A stretch of DNA of 64,000 nt, taken from assembly GCA_965243345.1 (NCBI GenBank), contig CBDEUR010000003.1:1798001-1862000 (forward strand). Reading direction: 5' to 3'. The DNA is from Bin52 sp965243345. GTDB lineage: Bacteria > Pseudomonadota > Alphaproteobacteria > Thalassobaculales > Thalassobaculaceae. Positions 55,112 through 63,997 of this stretch are shown piece after piece. Positions within the stretch are counted from its first letter, which is position 1. Each line of letters opens with the position of its first letter. Made by a program: the position numbers and the translations under genes. The notes beneath the pieces were generated by a model, which did no database searches, was not told the origin of the DNA, and saw only the letters and a list, made by a program, of their open reading frames with translations.

Positions 55112-56272
55112 TTATCGCTCGCCGTTCGCGGTTTCGCCGAGCCAGCTTGAATCGAGGTTGGCAATCCGCGAGCATCCGATCTGGGTCATTGCCAGCGTGA
55201 CCTCGTCGGTCAGCATGGAGACCACGTGATCCGGGCCCTGCCGGCCGAGTGCCGACACCCCCCACATGAACACCCGGCCGCAGAACACGAACCGGGCACC
55301 CAGTGCGTAGGCCTTGATGATGTCGAGACCGGAGCTGAATCCGCTGTCCACCATGACCACGGCACGGTCGCCAACGGCGCGCAGGATTTCCGGCAGCACC
55401 TCGATCGGCGACGGCGAGGCATCGAGCTGACGCCCGCCGTGGTTGGAGACCAGGATGCCGGTATAGCCCATGGCGATCGCCGCCTCGGCATCGGCGGGAT
55501 GCATGACGCCCTTGATCACCAGTTCGCCGTCCCACAGGTCCCGGATGCGCTGCAGCCGCTCGCGGCTGACAGCGTTCCCGAGCTGTTCGGTGACATAGGC
55601 GGCGATGTCGAACATGCCCCTGCCCGGCGCGTAGCGGCCCAGGGTCCTGAACCGGGGCATGCCTGCGGACACGGTCGCAAGACTCCAGCCCGGGCGGACG
55701 GCGGCGCGCATGATGTTGCGGGCAGTCAGACGCGGCGGCACCGCGAGGCCGTTGTACATGTCGCGCGGACGCCAGCCTCGCGACGGTACGTCGACGGTGA
55801 CCATGGCGACCGAGCAGCCGGAATCGGCCGCCCGGCGCAGCAGGTCGTCGTTCACCTCCTCGTCCTTCGGTGGATAGAGCTGGAACCAGCCCACGCCGTC
55901 GGCGGACCGGCCGAAGTCCTCGATCTCCACCGTGCAGGCGGTGCTGAGCCCGACGGGGATGCCGGTCTTTCCGGCCGCGCGCGCAAAGTGCAGTTCGGCG
56001 CCAGGGTACATCAGTCCCGCAAGCCCCATCGGCGCGATGCCGAACGGCCGGCTATAGCTGCGCCCGAACAGCTCCACCGACATGGCGACCGGCTCCCGGT
56101 CGGTAACGTAGCGTGGGACCAGCGTCACCGCATCAAGCGCCTCGCGGTTGCGGCGCAGGCCCACCTCCGGGCCGGTTCCGCCATCAACGTAGTCGTAGGC
56201 GAACCTCGGCAGGCGTCGGCGCGCCGCCCGCTGCAGGTGATCAGTGCTCGGGTAGTGCTGCGGGGCCCGCAT
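55112..56272 (-). CDS. FMN-dependent alpha-hydroxy-acid oxidase, copy 1
   Basis: 386 residues, LldD/glycolate oxidase family TIM barrel. RFAYDYVDGGTGPEVGLRRNREALD (key Y-D-Y-x-x-G-G), FGIAPMGLAGL, VIKGVMHPADAEAAI with the FMN/Arg-Lys region, VSNHGGRQLD with the catalytic His, and VMVDSGFSSGLDIIKAYALGA. It oxidises a 2-hydroxy acid to the keto acid with oxygen or quinone as acceptor. The gene is nearly identical to copy 2 at 57.5-58.7 kb. It follows the SMP-30 gene by 43 bp and probably shares its transcript. Confidence 0.93.
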   Translation of the reverse strand: MRAPQHYPSTDHLQRAARRRLPRFAYDYVDGGTGPEVGLRRNREALDAVTLVPRYVTDREPVAMSVELFGRSYSRPFGIAPMGLAGLMYPGAELHFARAAGKTGIPVGLSTACTVEIEDFGRSADGVGWFQLYPPKDEEVNDDLLRRAADSGCSVAMVTVDVPSRGWRPRDMYNGLAVPPRLTARNIMRAAVRPGWSLATVSAGMPRFRTLGRYAPGRGMFDIAAYVTEQLGNAVSRERLQRIRDLWDGELVIKGVMHPADAEAAIAMGYTGILVSNHGGRQLDASPSPIEVLPEILRAVGDRAVVMVDSGFSSGLDIIKAYALGARFVFCGRVFMWGVSALGRQGPDHVVSMLTDEVTLAMTQIGCSRIANLDSSWLGETANGER

Positions 56273-56315
56273 GTGGATGTTCCGTTCGCGAAGGTGAGAG
56301 GAAGAAACCGGGCAT

Positions 56316-57239
56316 TCAGGCGTGCGAGGCCATGATCTGGCCCCGGACCGGAAGCTCGGCCCGGAGCACCGTGCCGGATTCCGATTCGGTGATGTAGAGC
56401 CAGCGGTTGTCCGGTCCGCCGAAGGCGGCGTTGGTGGTCATCAGGCCGAGAGGGGAACGGATCCGGTGCAGTGGCTGGCCGAGGTGGTCGAAGTGCCACA
56501 CCGTGCCGAGACCGACATGGCAGACCAGGAGTCCGCCCTCCGCGTCCAGCGCCATGCCGTCGGGACCGCCATGCCCGCCCGAGAGCTGGATGAAGATGCT
56601 GACCTTGGTGGTGGTGCCGTCGGGGAGCAGCGGCAGGCGCCACACCGCGTTGCCGCGGGTGACGGCGACGTAGAGCAGGGTCTCGTCGAGCGAGGGCACA
56701 AGTCCGTTCGGGCTCGGCACGGTGCCGACCAGCAGCTGCAGCCGCCCGTCCGGCGTCAGCCGGTAGACCCTCCCGGTCGGATCGTGCATGCCGGTCTGGC
56801 CCTGGTCGGTAAAGTAGATGGCGCCGTCGAGTGCGATGTGCAGGTCGTTGCAGCCGCGGAAACTCTCCGACCAGCGGTGGTCCACCAGCGGTTCGACCGA
56901 GCCGCTGGCGGGATCGATCCGCATGATGCCGCGCTTGTAGTCCGCAACCCGCAGCGTTCCGTCGGGATGGACCTTGAGCCCGTTGGGCCAGCCGTCATAG
57001 GCGGCGACGATGTCGAAGTCGCCATCCGGGGTCACGCGAAGGATCTCGCCGAACGGGATGTTGACCAGGTAGAGGTTGCCTGCCCGGTCGAACGCCGGCC
57101 CTTCGAGAAAGCAGTCGGCGTCGTGGCCCGGACGGTTGGCCTCGGCCCAGGCCGGGCGCGCGCCCGGGCGCCGAAGCCGGTCGGGAACACGGGCGAAGAC
57201 CTCCGTGCGGACATCCACGGGGGGCGGGTAGAGCGACAT
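56316..57239 (-). CDS. SMP-30/gluconolactonase-like calcium-dependent lactonase
   Basis: 307 residues forming a six-bladed propeller. EGPAFDRAGNLYLVNIPFGEI supplies the usual first metal Glu (key E-G-P-x-x-D-x-x-G). GCNDLHIALDGAIYFTDQGQTGM gives the Asn/Asp metal site, FPNGLVPS-like PSPNGLVPSLDET the third ligand, and GGHGGPDGMALDAEGG the Asp base region. It hydrolyses sugar or other lactones. Between the two alpha-hydroxy-acid oxidase copies; the last ~25 codons also occur, in decayed form, upstream of copy 2 (58717-58790), showing the duplication boundary. Confidence 0.93.
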   Translation of the reverse strand: MSLYPPPVDVRTEVFARVPDRLRRPGARPAWAEANRPGHDADCFLEGPAFDRAGNLYLVNIPFGEILRVTPDGDFDIVAAYDGWPNGLKVHPDGTLRVADYKRGIMRIDPASGSVEPLVDHRWSESFRGCNDLHIALDGAIYFTDQGQTGMHDPTGRVYRLTPDGRLQLLVGTVPSPNGLVPSLDETLLYVAVTRGNAVWRLPLLPDGTTTKVSIFIQLSGGHGGPDGMALDAEGGLLVCHVGLGTVWHFDHLGQPLHRIRSPLGLMTTNAAFGGPDNRWLYITESESGTVLRAELPVRGQIMASHA

Positions 57240-57282
57240 CGGCTTCTCCGTTCATCCGCCGTCCCCGGCACTCGATCCGGGC

Positions 57283-57530
57283 ACTGGCGGCAGGTCGTCA
57301 CGAAACACCGCCGGGTTCCGGGACATCGGCAAGCGCCCGGCAGCGGGCGTTACCCGGACATGCGCGGCCCCGGTCCGTCCGGCACTCTCCCGGATGCGGC
57401 GGACAGGTCGTGTTTCCCGCACAGCAGATAGACCGGACAGGGCGAGACGCGCAACGGTTCGATCAGCCTCTGCTGAAGGTCATGGCCCCCGATATCGTGG
57501 TGCAGATCACCGCGGGCGCGGCCGGGGCGC
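57283..57530 (-). pseudogene. C-terminal fragment of the duplicated alpha/beta hydrolase
   Basis: Similar to the C-terminal part of the intact hydrolase (about 58855-59105), e.g. GDLHHDIGGHDLQQ and SPCPVYLLCGKHDLSAASG versus GDLHYYFEDGDLRQ and SSCPVYLLSGEHDVSATPG. It has deletions and frameshifts and joins directly to the 3' end of hydroxy-acid oxidase copy 2, altering that protein's last residues. A relic of the local duplication. Confidence 0.85.
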
Positions 57531-58673
57531 GGTTTCGCCGAGCCAGCTCGAATCGAGGTCGGCAATCCGCGAGCATCCGATCTGGGTCATCGCCAGCGTG
57601 ACCTCGTCGGTCAGCATGGAGACCACGTGATCCGGACCCCGCCGGCCGAGCGCCGACACTCCCCACATGAACACCCGGCCGCAGAACACGAACCGGGCGC
57701 CCAGCGCGTAGGCCTTGATGATGTCGAGACCGGAGCTGAATCCGCTGTCGACCATGACCACGGCGCGATCGCCCACGGCGCGCAGGATCTCCGGCAGCAC
57801 CTCGATCGGCGCGGGCGAGGCATCGAGCTGCCGTCCGCCGTGGTTGGAGACCAGGATGCCGGTATAGCCCATGGCGACCGCCGCCTCGGCATCGGCGGGA
57901 TGCATGACACCCTTGATCACCAGTTCGCCGTCCCACCGGTCCCGGATGCGCTGCAGCCGCTCGCGGCTGACAGGGTTTCCGATCTGTTCGGAGACGTAGG
58001 CAGCGATGTCGAACATTCCCCTGCTTGGCGCGTAGCGGCCAAGGGTCCTGAACCGGGGCATGCCGGCCGACACGGCGGCCAGGCTCCAGCCCGGGCGGAC
58101 AGCGGCGCGCATGATGGTGCGGGCAGTCAGACGCGGCGGCACCGCGAGGTCGTTCTCCATGTCGCGCGGGCGCCAGCCGCTCGTCGGCGCGTCAACGGTG
58201 ACCACGGCAACCGAACAGCCGGAATCGGCCGCCCGGCGCAGCAGGTCATCGTTCACCTCCTCGTCCTTCGGCGGAGAAAGCTGAAACCAGCCCATGCCGT
58301 CTGCGGACCGGGCGAAGTCCTCGATCTCCACCGTGCAGGCGGTGGCGAGAACGCCGGGGAACCCGGTTCTTGCCGCCGCACGCGCGAAGTGCAGTTCGGC
58401 TTGCGGGCACATCAGCCCCGCAAGCCCCATCGGCGCGATGCCGAACGGCCGGGTATAGCTGCGCCCGAACAGGTCCACCGACATGGCAACAGGTTCCCGG
58501 TCGGTGACGTAGCGCGGAACCAGCGTGACCGCGTCGAGCGCCTCGCGGTTGCGGCGCAGACCCACCTCCGGGCCGGTCCCGCCATCGACGTAGTCATAGG
58601 CAAACCTCGGCAGGCGCCGGCGCGCCGCCCGCCGCAGGTAATCAATGCTCGGGTAGTGCTGCGGGATCCGCAT
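57507..58673 (-). CDS. FMN-dependent alpha-hydroxy-acid oxidase, copy 2
   Basis: 388 residues, nearly identical to copy 1 across its length, including VSNHGGRQLD and VIKGVMHPADAEAA. Small differences cluster around the active-site mouth (e.g. TGFPGVLATACTVEIEDF, FQLSPPKDE, DAPTSGWRPRDMENDL in place of TGIPVGLSTACTV..., FQLYPPKDE, DVPSRGWRPRDMYNGL). The C-terminus changes to ETAPRPRPR, where it runs into hydrolase-derived DNA. Motifs are intact, so it is probably active, perhaps with a different substrate. It lies between the intact hydrolase and the hydrolase fragment. Confidence 0.93.
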   Translation of the reverse strand: MRIPQHYPSIDYLRRAARRRLPRFAYDYVDGGTGPEVGLRRNREALDAVTLVPRYVTDREPVAMSVDLFGRSYTRPFGIAPMGLAGLMCPQAELHFARAAARTGFPGVLATACTVEIEDFARSADGMGWFQLSPPKDEEVNDDLLRRAADSGCSVAVVTVDAPTSGWRPRDMENDLAVPPRLTARTIMRAAVRPGWSLAAVSAGMPRFRTLGRYAPSRGMFDIAAYVSEQIGNPVSRERLQRIRDRWDGELVIKGVMHPADAEAAVAMGYTGILVSNHGGRQLDASPAPIEVLPEILRAVGDRAVVMVDSGFSSGLDIIKAYALGARFVFCGRVFMWGVSALGRRGPDHVVSMLTDEVTLAMTQIGCSRIADLDSSWLGETAPRPRPR

Positions 58674-58716
58674 GTGGATGTTCCATTCGCGATGGTGAGA
58701 GGAGGAAACCGGAGCA

Positions 58717-58790
58717 TTCGGGCGTGCGAGACCATGACCGGTCCCGGACCGGAAGTCCGGGCCCGGTCACCGTGCCGGGTTACGCGACAG
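58717..58790 (-). pseudogene. Duplicated 3' end of the SMP-30 gene
   Basis: Short, diverged copy of the last codons of the SMP-30 lactonase gene (56311-56390), in the same relation to the oxidase copy as the original. It shows that the duplicated block began inside SMP-30. Confidence 0.75.
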
Positions 58791-58822
58791 GTACCGGGCG
58801 AGCGCGACAACGGTGTTGGTGT

Positions 58823-60046
58823 TCAGCCGCTGTCCCCCGCGATCCGCCCGAGAACCGGCAGAAGGTAGTCACGGAAAACCGCGGGGTTCTCGGACATCGG
58901 AAAATGCCCGACGTCCCGCATCACCTCGAAATGCGCGGCCCCGATGCGTTCGGCGAGTTCCCGGCCCATCCCGGGAGTGGCGGACACGTCGTGCTCACCG
59001 CTGAGCAGGTAGACCGGACAGGACGAGCCGCGCAGCGAATCGATCGCGGTCTGCCTGAGATCGCCGTCCTCGAAATAGTAGTGCAGGTCCCCGTGGAACA
59101 CCCCGGGACCACCCTGCATGTAGTGCCACATGGTCTCCCACCGTTCCGGCGCCGGCGAGCGCGGTGCGATCATGCCCGCCATCAGCGCACCTGCCGTCTC
59201 GGAACAGTGGATGTCGGGCCGGTGCAGCGCCATCTCGGGCGCGGGGTCGCCGATGCTGCGATCCTCGGCATACAGTGCGGACTGCAGTCCGATCACCGCG
59301 CGCAGCCGGTCGGCGTGACGCAGTGCGAGGTGGACCACGACACGTCCGCCGATCGAGCACCCCATGACCACGGGCCGCGCAAGACCGAGCGCGTCGATCA
59401 CGGCCATGATCGTCTCGACGTAACCGTCGGTGGTCAGCCTGTAGGTCTCGCGCTGGAAGCCGGCCGGCGGCGAGGACTTGCCGTGCCAGGGCAGGTCGAA
59501 GGCGATGACCCGGAACCGTTCGGTGATCTCCGGATCGTTCAGCAGTGCGCGGTACTGGCGCGAGTCACTGCCGGCGGTGTGGAGGCAGACCAGCGGAATC
59601 CCCTCGCCCGCCTCCTCGAAGTAGACCCGGCAGGCGCGGCCCGCGATCGCGAGTCGCAGGTAGCGGCCGGTGACCGGCTCGATCAGGGGTGACGGGAGCG
59701 GCGCGGCGTCCGCCTCCGGCTCGTCGAGGCGCGCAAACAGCTGCTCGAGCATGAGCAGGTGACGGTTGAACGCCACCATGTCGCCGGTGACCACCAGGTT
59801 GCGGGTGCGCCGCATGGCCGACAGCGTCTGGAACCCGGGCCGTGCTCCCGGTGTACCGAGTTCGCCCCATGCCGCATCGGTGGCCGCAAGCGTGAAGTCC
59901 GCCGCCTCCCCGCACGCACGCCCGAGACGAGGGCCTGTCCCGTCGATCACGAGACGCGTGCGCTCCGTGTCCGCGACGAGGTCGACGCGGAGCGAACCGA
60001 ACCGGAAGCACAGCTCGCCCGCCCGTGCGACGACTTCAGCGAACAC
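58823..60046 (-). CDS. Alpha/beta hydrolase with N-terminal SCP2-like domain
   Basis: 407 residues. Residues ~1-115 (LCFRFGSLRVDLVADTERTR, ADFTLAATDAAWGEL, RTRNLVVTGDMVAFNRHL) resemble an SCP2/sterol-carrier-like lipid-binding domain. Residues ~135-407 are an alpha/beta hydrolase: IPLVCLHTAGSDSRQYRAL oxyanion region, nucleophile elbow VMGCSIGGRV (Ser about 229), acid in GEHDVSA and His in DVGHFPMSENP. The lipid-binding module suggests a hydrophobic ester, lactone or C-C substrate. It starts 6 bp after the GMC oxidoreductase stop, so the two are co-expressed. Confidence 0.85.
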   Translation of the reverse strand: MFAEVVARAGELCFRFGSLRVDLVADTERTRLVIDGTGPRLGRACGEAADFTLAATDAAWGELGTPGARPGFQTLSAMRRTRNLVVTGDMVAFNRHLLMLEQLFARLDEPEADAAPLPSPLIEPVTGRYLRLAIAGRACRVYFEEAGEGIPLVCLHTAGSDSRQYRALLNDPEITERFRVIAFDLPWHGKSSPPAGFQRETYRLTTDGYVETIMAVIDALGLARPVVMGCSIGGRVVVHLALRHADRLRAVIGLQSALYAEDRSIGDPAPEMALHRPDIHCSETAGALMAGMIAPRSPAPERWETMWHYMQGGPGVFHGDLHYYFEDGDLRQTAIDSLRGSSCPVYLLSGEHDVSATPGMGRELAERIGAAHFEVMRDVGHFPMSENPAVFRDYLLPVLGRIAGDSG

Positions 60047-60052
60047 GGCGGC

Positions 60053-61693
60053 TCACCTCCCCGCGTCCTCGAGGATCATCTCCGCGGCCTTTTCCGCGAT
60101 CGCCAGTGTCGGCGAGTTGGTGTTGCCCGAGGTAATGGTGGGCATGACCGAGGCATCGCACACCCGCACGCCATCGAGACCGCGCAGCCTGAGGCGGTCG
60201 TCGACGACCGCGCCGTTGTCGCCCTCCGGGCCCATGCGGCAGGTCCCGACCGGGTGGAAGATGGTGGTCCCGATGTTGCCGGCCTCCCGCGCCAGGTCCT
60301 CGTCGCTGCTGAAGCCGGCACCGGGCAGGAATTCTTCCGGCATGTAGGGCGTCATCGCCGGTGCGGCGACGATCCGGCGTGTCAGCCGGATGGCGTCGGC
60401 TGCCACCTGCCGGTCGGCCGGGTCAGACAGGTAGTTGGGCTGGATCTCCGGTGCCTCGCGGGCGTCGGGACTGCGCGGCAGCACCCGGCCCCTGCTCTCG
60501 GGCCGCAGGTTGCAGACCGACGCAGTGAAGGCTTCGAAGGGATGCAGCGGATCGCCGAGCCGGTCGGTCGAGAGCGGCTGGATGTGGTACTGCAGGTTCG
60601 GGGTGTCCCGGGATGCGTCCGACCGGGCGAAGGCGCCGAGCTGACTCGGCGCCATGGTCATCGGCCCGCGCCGGGCCAGGAAGTACTCGAGCCCCATGCC
60701 GACCCGCCCCAGCAGGCTGTTGGCGCGGCGGTTGAGCGTGCGGGTGTTCGAGACCTTGAAGACGAGCCGCATCTGCAGGTGATCCTGCAGGTTGCCGCCC
60801 ACGCCGGGAAGGTCGACCTGCGGCGATATGCCCCGTTCCCTGAGCAGGTCGGCCGGGCCGATTCCGGACAGCTGCAGGATGTGCGGCGAACCGACCGCGC
60901 CTGCCGCAAGCACCAGCTCGCCGTTGATCCCCACCTCGGCCGGCTCCTCGCCGAGCCAGAGCGCAAGCCGCCGCGCCCGCTGGTCCACGATCCGGATCCC
61001 GCGCACGTGGGCGTCTGTCAGCACCGTCAGGTTCTTCCGGTTGGCGGCCGGGTGGAGGAAGGCGTCGGCAGCGCTCCAGCGCACGCCGCGCTTCTGGTTG
61101 ACCTCGAAATAACCGCATCCCTCGTTGTTGCCGCGGTTGAAGTCATCGGTGGGCGGGATGCCGGTCTGCGCCGCCGCGGCGCGGAACGCGTCCAGGATCT
61201 CCCAGGACAACCGTTGGGACTCGACCCGCCACTCGCCCCCGGTTCCGTGCAGGTCGTCACCCCCGCCGACCCGGTCCTCCATGCGGCAGAAGTAGGGGAG
61301 CATGTCCTGCCAGCTCCAGCCGACATTGCCCAGCTGGCGCCAGTGATCGTAGTCGCGGGCCTGCCCGCGCATGTAGATCATGCCGTTGATCGACGAACAT
61401 CCGCCAAGCACCTTGCCCCGCGGATAGGCGAGAGCACGCCCGTTCAACCCGTCGCATGGCTCGGTCGAGAAGCACCAGTCGGTGCGCGGGTTGTTCATCG
61501 TGAAGAGATAGCCTACCGGAACCCGGATCCAGAAGTAGTTGTCGCGGCCTCCCGCCTCGAGCAGCAGGACCCGGTTGTCCGGGTCGGACGACAGCCTGTT
61601 GGCGAGCAGGCATCCGGCGGTCCCCGCCCCGACCACGACGTAGTCGAAGCTGCCCAGATCCCGTGCTGCAGCATCCGGTTCCACCGGCCTCAT
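60053..61693 (-). CDS. GMC-family FAD oxidoreductase (choline dehydrogenase-like)
   Basis: 546 residues from ATG 61693 (GGGGGG directly upstream); longer upstream frame is low-complexity. N-terminal FAD motif FDYVVVGAGTAGCLLANRLS with VLLLEAGG, the GMC signature YPRGKVLGGCSSINGMIYMRG (key G-K-x-L-G-G-S/C-S-x-x-N), and C-terminal HPVGTCRMG active-site His with TSGNTNSPTLAIAEKAA. It oxidises an alcohol to an aldehyde, choline, alkanol or polyol type unresolved. It is first in the minus-strand unit that continues with the SCP2-hydrolase. Confidence 0.95.
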   Translation of the reverse strand: MRPVEPDAAARDLGSFDYVVVGAGTAGCLLANRLSSDPDNRVLLLEAGGRDNYFWIRVPVGYLFTMNNPRTDWCFSTEPCDGLNGRALAYPRGKVLGGCSSINGMIYMRGQARDYDHWRQLGNVGWSWQDMLPYFCRMEDRVGGGDDLHGTGGEWRVESQRLSWEILDAFRAAAAQTGIPPTDDFNRGNNEGCGYFEVNQKRGVRWSAADAFLHPAANRKNLTVLTDAHVRGIRIVDQRARRLALWLGEEPAEVGINGELVLAAGAVGSPHILQLSGIGPADLLRERGISPQVDLPGVGGNLQDHLQMRLVFKVSNTRTLNRRANSLLGRVGMGLEYFLARRGPMTMAPSQLGAFARSDASRDTPNLQYHIQPLSTDRLGDPLHPFEAFTASVCNLRPESRGRVLPRSPDAREAPEIQPNYLSDPADRQVAADAIRLTRRIVAAPAMTPYMPEEFLPGAGFSSDEDLAREAGNIGTTIFHPVGTCRMGPEGDNGAVVDDRLRLRGLDGVRVCDASVMPTITSGNTNSPTLAIAEKAAEMILEDAGR

Positions 61694-62643
61694 CCCCCCG
61701 AGTTCGCGCGGCGCATCATGCATGCAGGCACACCCGGCGTCAAAGCGCCGCGGCGCCACGGTTGCCGCGTCCGCGGTCCCTGGTTCAGCGGCTGATCCTG
61801 CCGTCCGCGACGCCCGGACCGACAGGGAGGACGGGAGGACCGGGATCACCATGCCCGCGGCCGACACGGCCACGGACATGCCGGCACCGACCAGGTCGTC
61901 AAACGTCCCCGCACCCTTCGAGCGGCTCATGGATCACCGCGACAGGCGCGCGCCCCGGCGAGGTCGTCGGGCTCGGCAATTCCGGCGTCAACCCGACCGG
62001 GATCGGGCCCGGGGGTGCATCGGCGCTGATGCGCGGGCACGGCCTGCGGGACGGGTTCATCCGTGCGCTCGAGGGCGAGCCGGCACTGGTGACGTCCGAG
62101 AGCGAGACTCGGCCCGCTCCCGGGAATTGCGCCGGGTTTCCGGCCAGGGACGGCACCTGCCCAACCGCACCCCGCGCGATGTGGTCATCCCGGAGGTCGG
62201 TGACCGGGTTCACTCCCCGCGTGACGACATCCAGGCCGTGATGGTTCCGGACGACCGCTGGCAGTTGGTGCGCAAGGACAGGACGCCGTACTGAAAGCGC
62301 CTGCGCGATGTCCCGGATCGCCTCTCGACCGTGTCCTGCGAGCGTTGTGCACCACTGACGTGACCGGGGCGTCGACGCCGGGAAGCGGAAGCTCGCCTTG
62401 GGTCGGGCCTCTCGGCCCGCAACGCCGCAGGTGTTCCGGCCTGGCCGCCCATGTCGACGCGGCAGGGAACGCGCTGCTGTCCGGAATCGATGGCATCGCC
62501 GCCATGGACGTCACCGGAAACCCGGGTGCCGTCAGATGCGGCAAACTCCCACATGCCCGAATCCCGTGCGCAGACGGTGAAATCGACCGGGTAGCGCGTT
62601 GTCGGTCATCATGTTTCAGGCTGACCAGCCTCCGTGGCCTCAC
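61694..62643. other. 950-bp region with possible gene remnant
   Basis: Plus-strand sequence from about 61940 to 62294 reads like protein in two frames (GEVVGLGNSGVNPTGIGPGG, then RTPRDVVIPEVGDRVHSPRD) and ends at a stop. It is frameshifted and I do not recognise the family. The rest holds nothing supported. Confidence 0.3.
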
Positions 62644-63930
62644 CTATTCCAGATGAACACCCTCCAGGTCCTCAGGCTGCAACCTGTACCGTATGACATT
62701 GCCGTCGTGCAGCCCCCGAAACTGCCGCCCCACATACGTAACCACCTGTTCGCGGTCGTCTTCGGGAATACCGGCCCTGGCGGCCATGGCCATGATGCGC
62801 TCCGGCTGAAAGGCTTTCCAGTCGAGCACGCTGCTGCGCACGGCCTCACGGACGAACTCCCGGTAGGCCAGTGCCGCCTTCTCGGGTGTCTCCACTTCGG
62901 CACGCAACGTCCTGTAGTTCTCGGCCGAGGTAATGTAGGCGTCGATGTAGGCTTCCCGAAGCAACGAGATGTTGTTGAGTTCATAGACACCGAGCAGACC
63001 GTCGATGTAGTCGCGGTCATCCATGGTGACGAACGACATGGGCGCAAGGTCGGCCTTGAGCAAAGGGACGTTGGAAGCGATCCGCGAAGTTCTCTTGTTG
63101 ATGTCATCGAAGGCTTGCAAATAGGGAATGTGGACCAGGAGGAAGAAAGACTGCTCGAATGGATCGCTCACGGCGGTCGCCTTCTCGACCAGGATGCCGA
63201 ATTCCTCCTCGATCTCGAACCGGTCGCCGAGAGGCCTGTAGCTGGAATGCGTGATACCAACGGGCATGCGCCGCAGCTGTCCCGTCATACCGGGGTCGGA
63301 CAGAAGCCCGTCGGCGAGCAAGGCGTGGATATTGCGCAGGTCCGGCCTGCTGATGGTCACGGTATTCAGGTTGTCGACGACATACTGGATGGCTTCCTTG
63401 TGGTTGAGGATCATCACCGCTTCCTTGCGGTCCTTGCCGGCGGCTTCCCGGCCAAATCGGATGAGCCGTTCGGTTTCCAGGATGTCGTAGGTGTTGCCTT
63501 CCATGCGCGAGGACGCCCAGGACAGGTCTACGAGGAGCCGTTCAAGAATCCGGCGCGCATAGGTTCCGGCAGGAAGTGGCGGGACGACAGGTCGACCGGC
63601 ATCCAGCAGCCGCTGACGGTCAGTTGCGCCAAGGTAGAAGGTCGTGTCGGGAATATAGCGGTCCAGAAAGTCCCTCCTGTAGCTGGCGGGCCTGCGGCGG
63701 TTGTAGGTTGTCTGGAGATGGGCGCGGATCACGGCCGCACCCGCAAGCGTATAGCCCGTGGCGCGGGACTTGCCTGAGACTTCCAGCTTGCCTTCATCGA
63801 CAAGCCTCCTGAGCGTGCGCCAGACGGTCGCGTCGCTGACCTCCGGCGCCGCATGCCGGCGGATTTCCTGCCGGCGCGCACCGGGATGGGCGGCAAGGTA
63901 GTCAAGAATGTCCTGGTCAGAGATGGGCAT
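62644..63930 (-). CDS. Fic-fold protein with N-terminal winged helix and non-canonical active site
   Basis: 428 residues from ATG 63930. Residues ~5-60 are a winged-helix-like domain (ARRQEIRRHAAPEVSDATVW). The inhibitory helix motif S-x-x-x-E-G-N is present (SSRMEGN, 140-146). The Fic loop reads YLQAFDDINKRTSR (270-283): the canonical His is Gln272 and the first Gly is Ile277, while F, N278 and R280 remain. Catalysis by usual AMPylation is therefore doubtful. An AT-rich upstream region (63955-64000) contains TTGACA on the minus strand and an inverted TTATC/GATAA pair. GC content is lower than neighbours, suggesting transfer. Confidence 0.85.
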   Translation of the reverse strand: MPISDQDILDYLAAHPGARRQEIRRHAAPEVSDATVWRTLRRLVDEGKLEVSGKSRATGYTLAGAAVIRAHLQTTYNRRRPASYRRDFLDRYIPDTTFYLGATDRQRLLDAGRPVVPPLPAGTYARRILERLLVDLSWASSRMEGNTYDILETERLIRFGREAAGKDRKEAVMILNHKEAIQYVVDNLNTVTISRPDLRNIHALLADGLLSDPGMTGQLRRMPVGITHSSYRPLGDRFEIEEEFGILVEKATAVSDPFEQSFFLLVHIPYLQAFDDINKRTSRIASNVPLLKADLAPMSFVTMDDRDYIDGLLGVYELNNISLLREAYIDAYITSAENYRTLRAEVETPEKAALAYREFVREAVRSSVLDWKAFQPERIMAMAARAGIPEDDREQVVTYVGRQFRGLHDGNVIRYRLQPEDLEGVHLE

Positions 63931-63958
63931 GAAATGAATGTTCGATAGGTTGAAACGA

Positions 63959-63997
63959 TTATCTAGTTGAATAACATGATAACTTTCTGAGTGTCAA
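63959..63997 (-). promoter_or_regulatory. Promoter/operator candidate for the Fic-fold gene
   Basis: On the minus strand TTGACA (63992-63997) is a good -35 box. Inverted TTATC (63959-63963) and GATAA (63978-63982), 14 bp apart, could bind the protein's own winged-helix domain. The -10 box is unclear. Confidence 0.35.
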
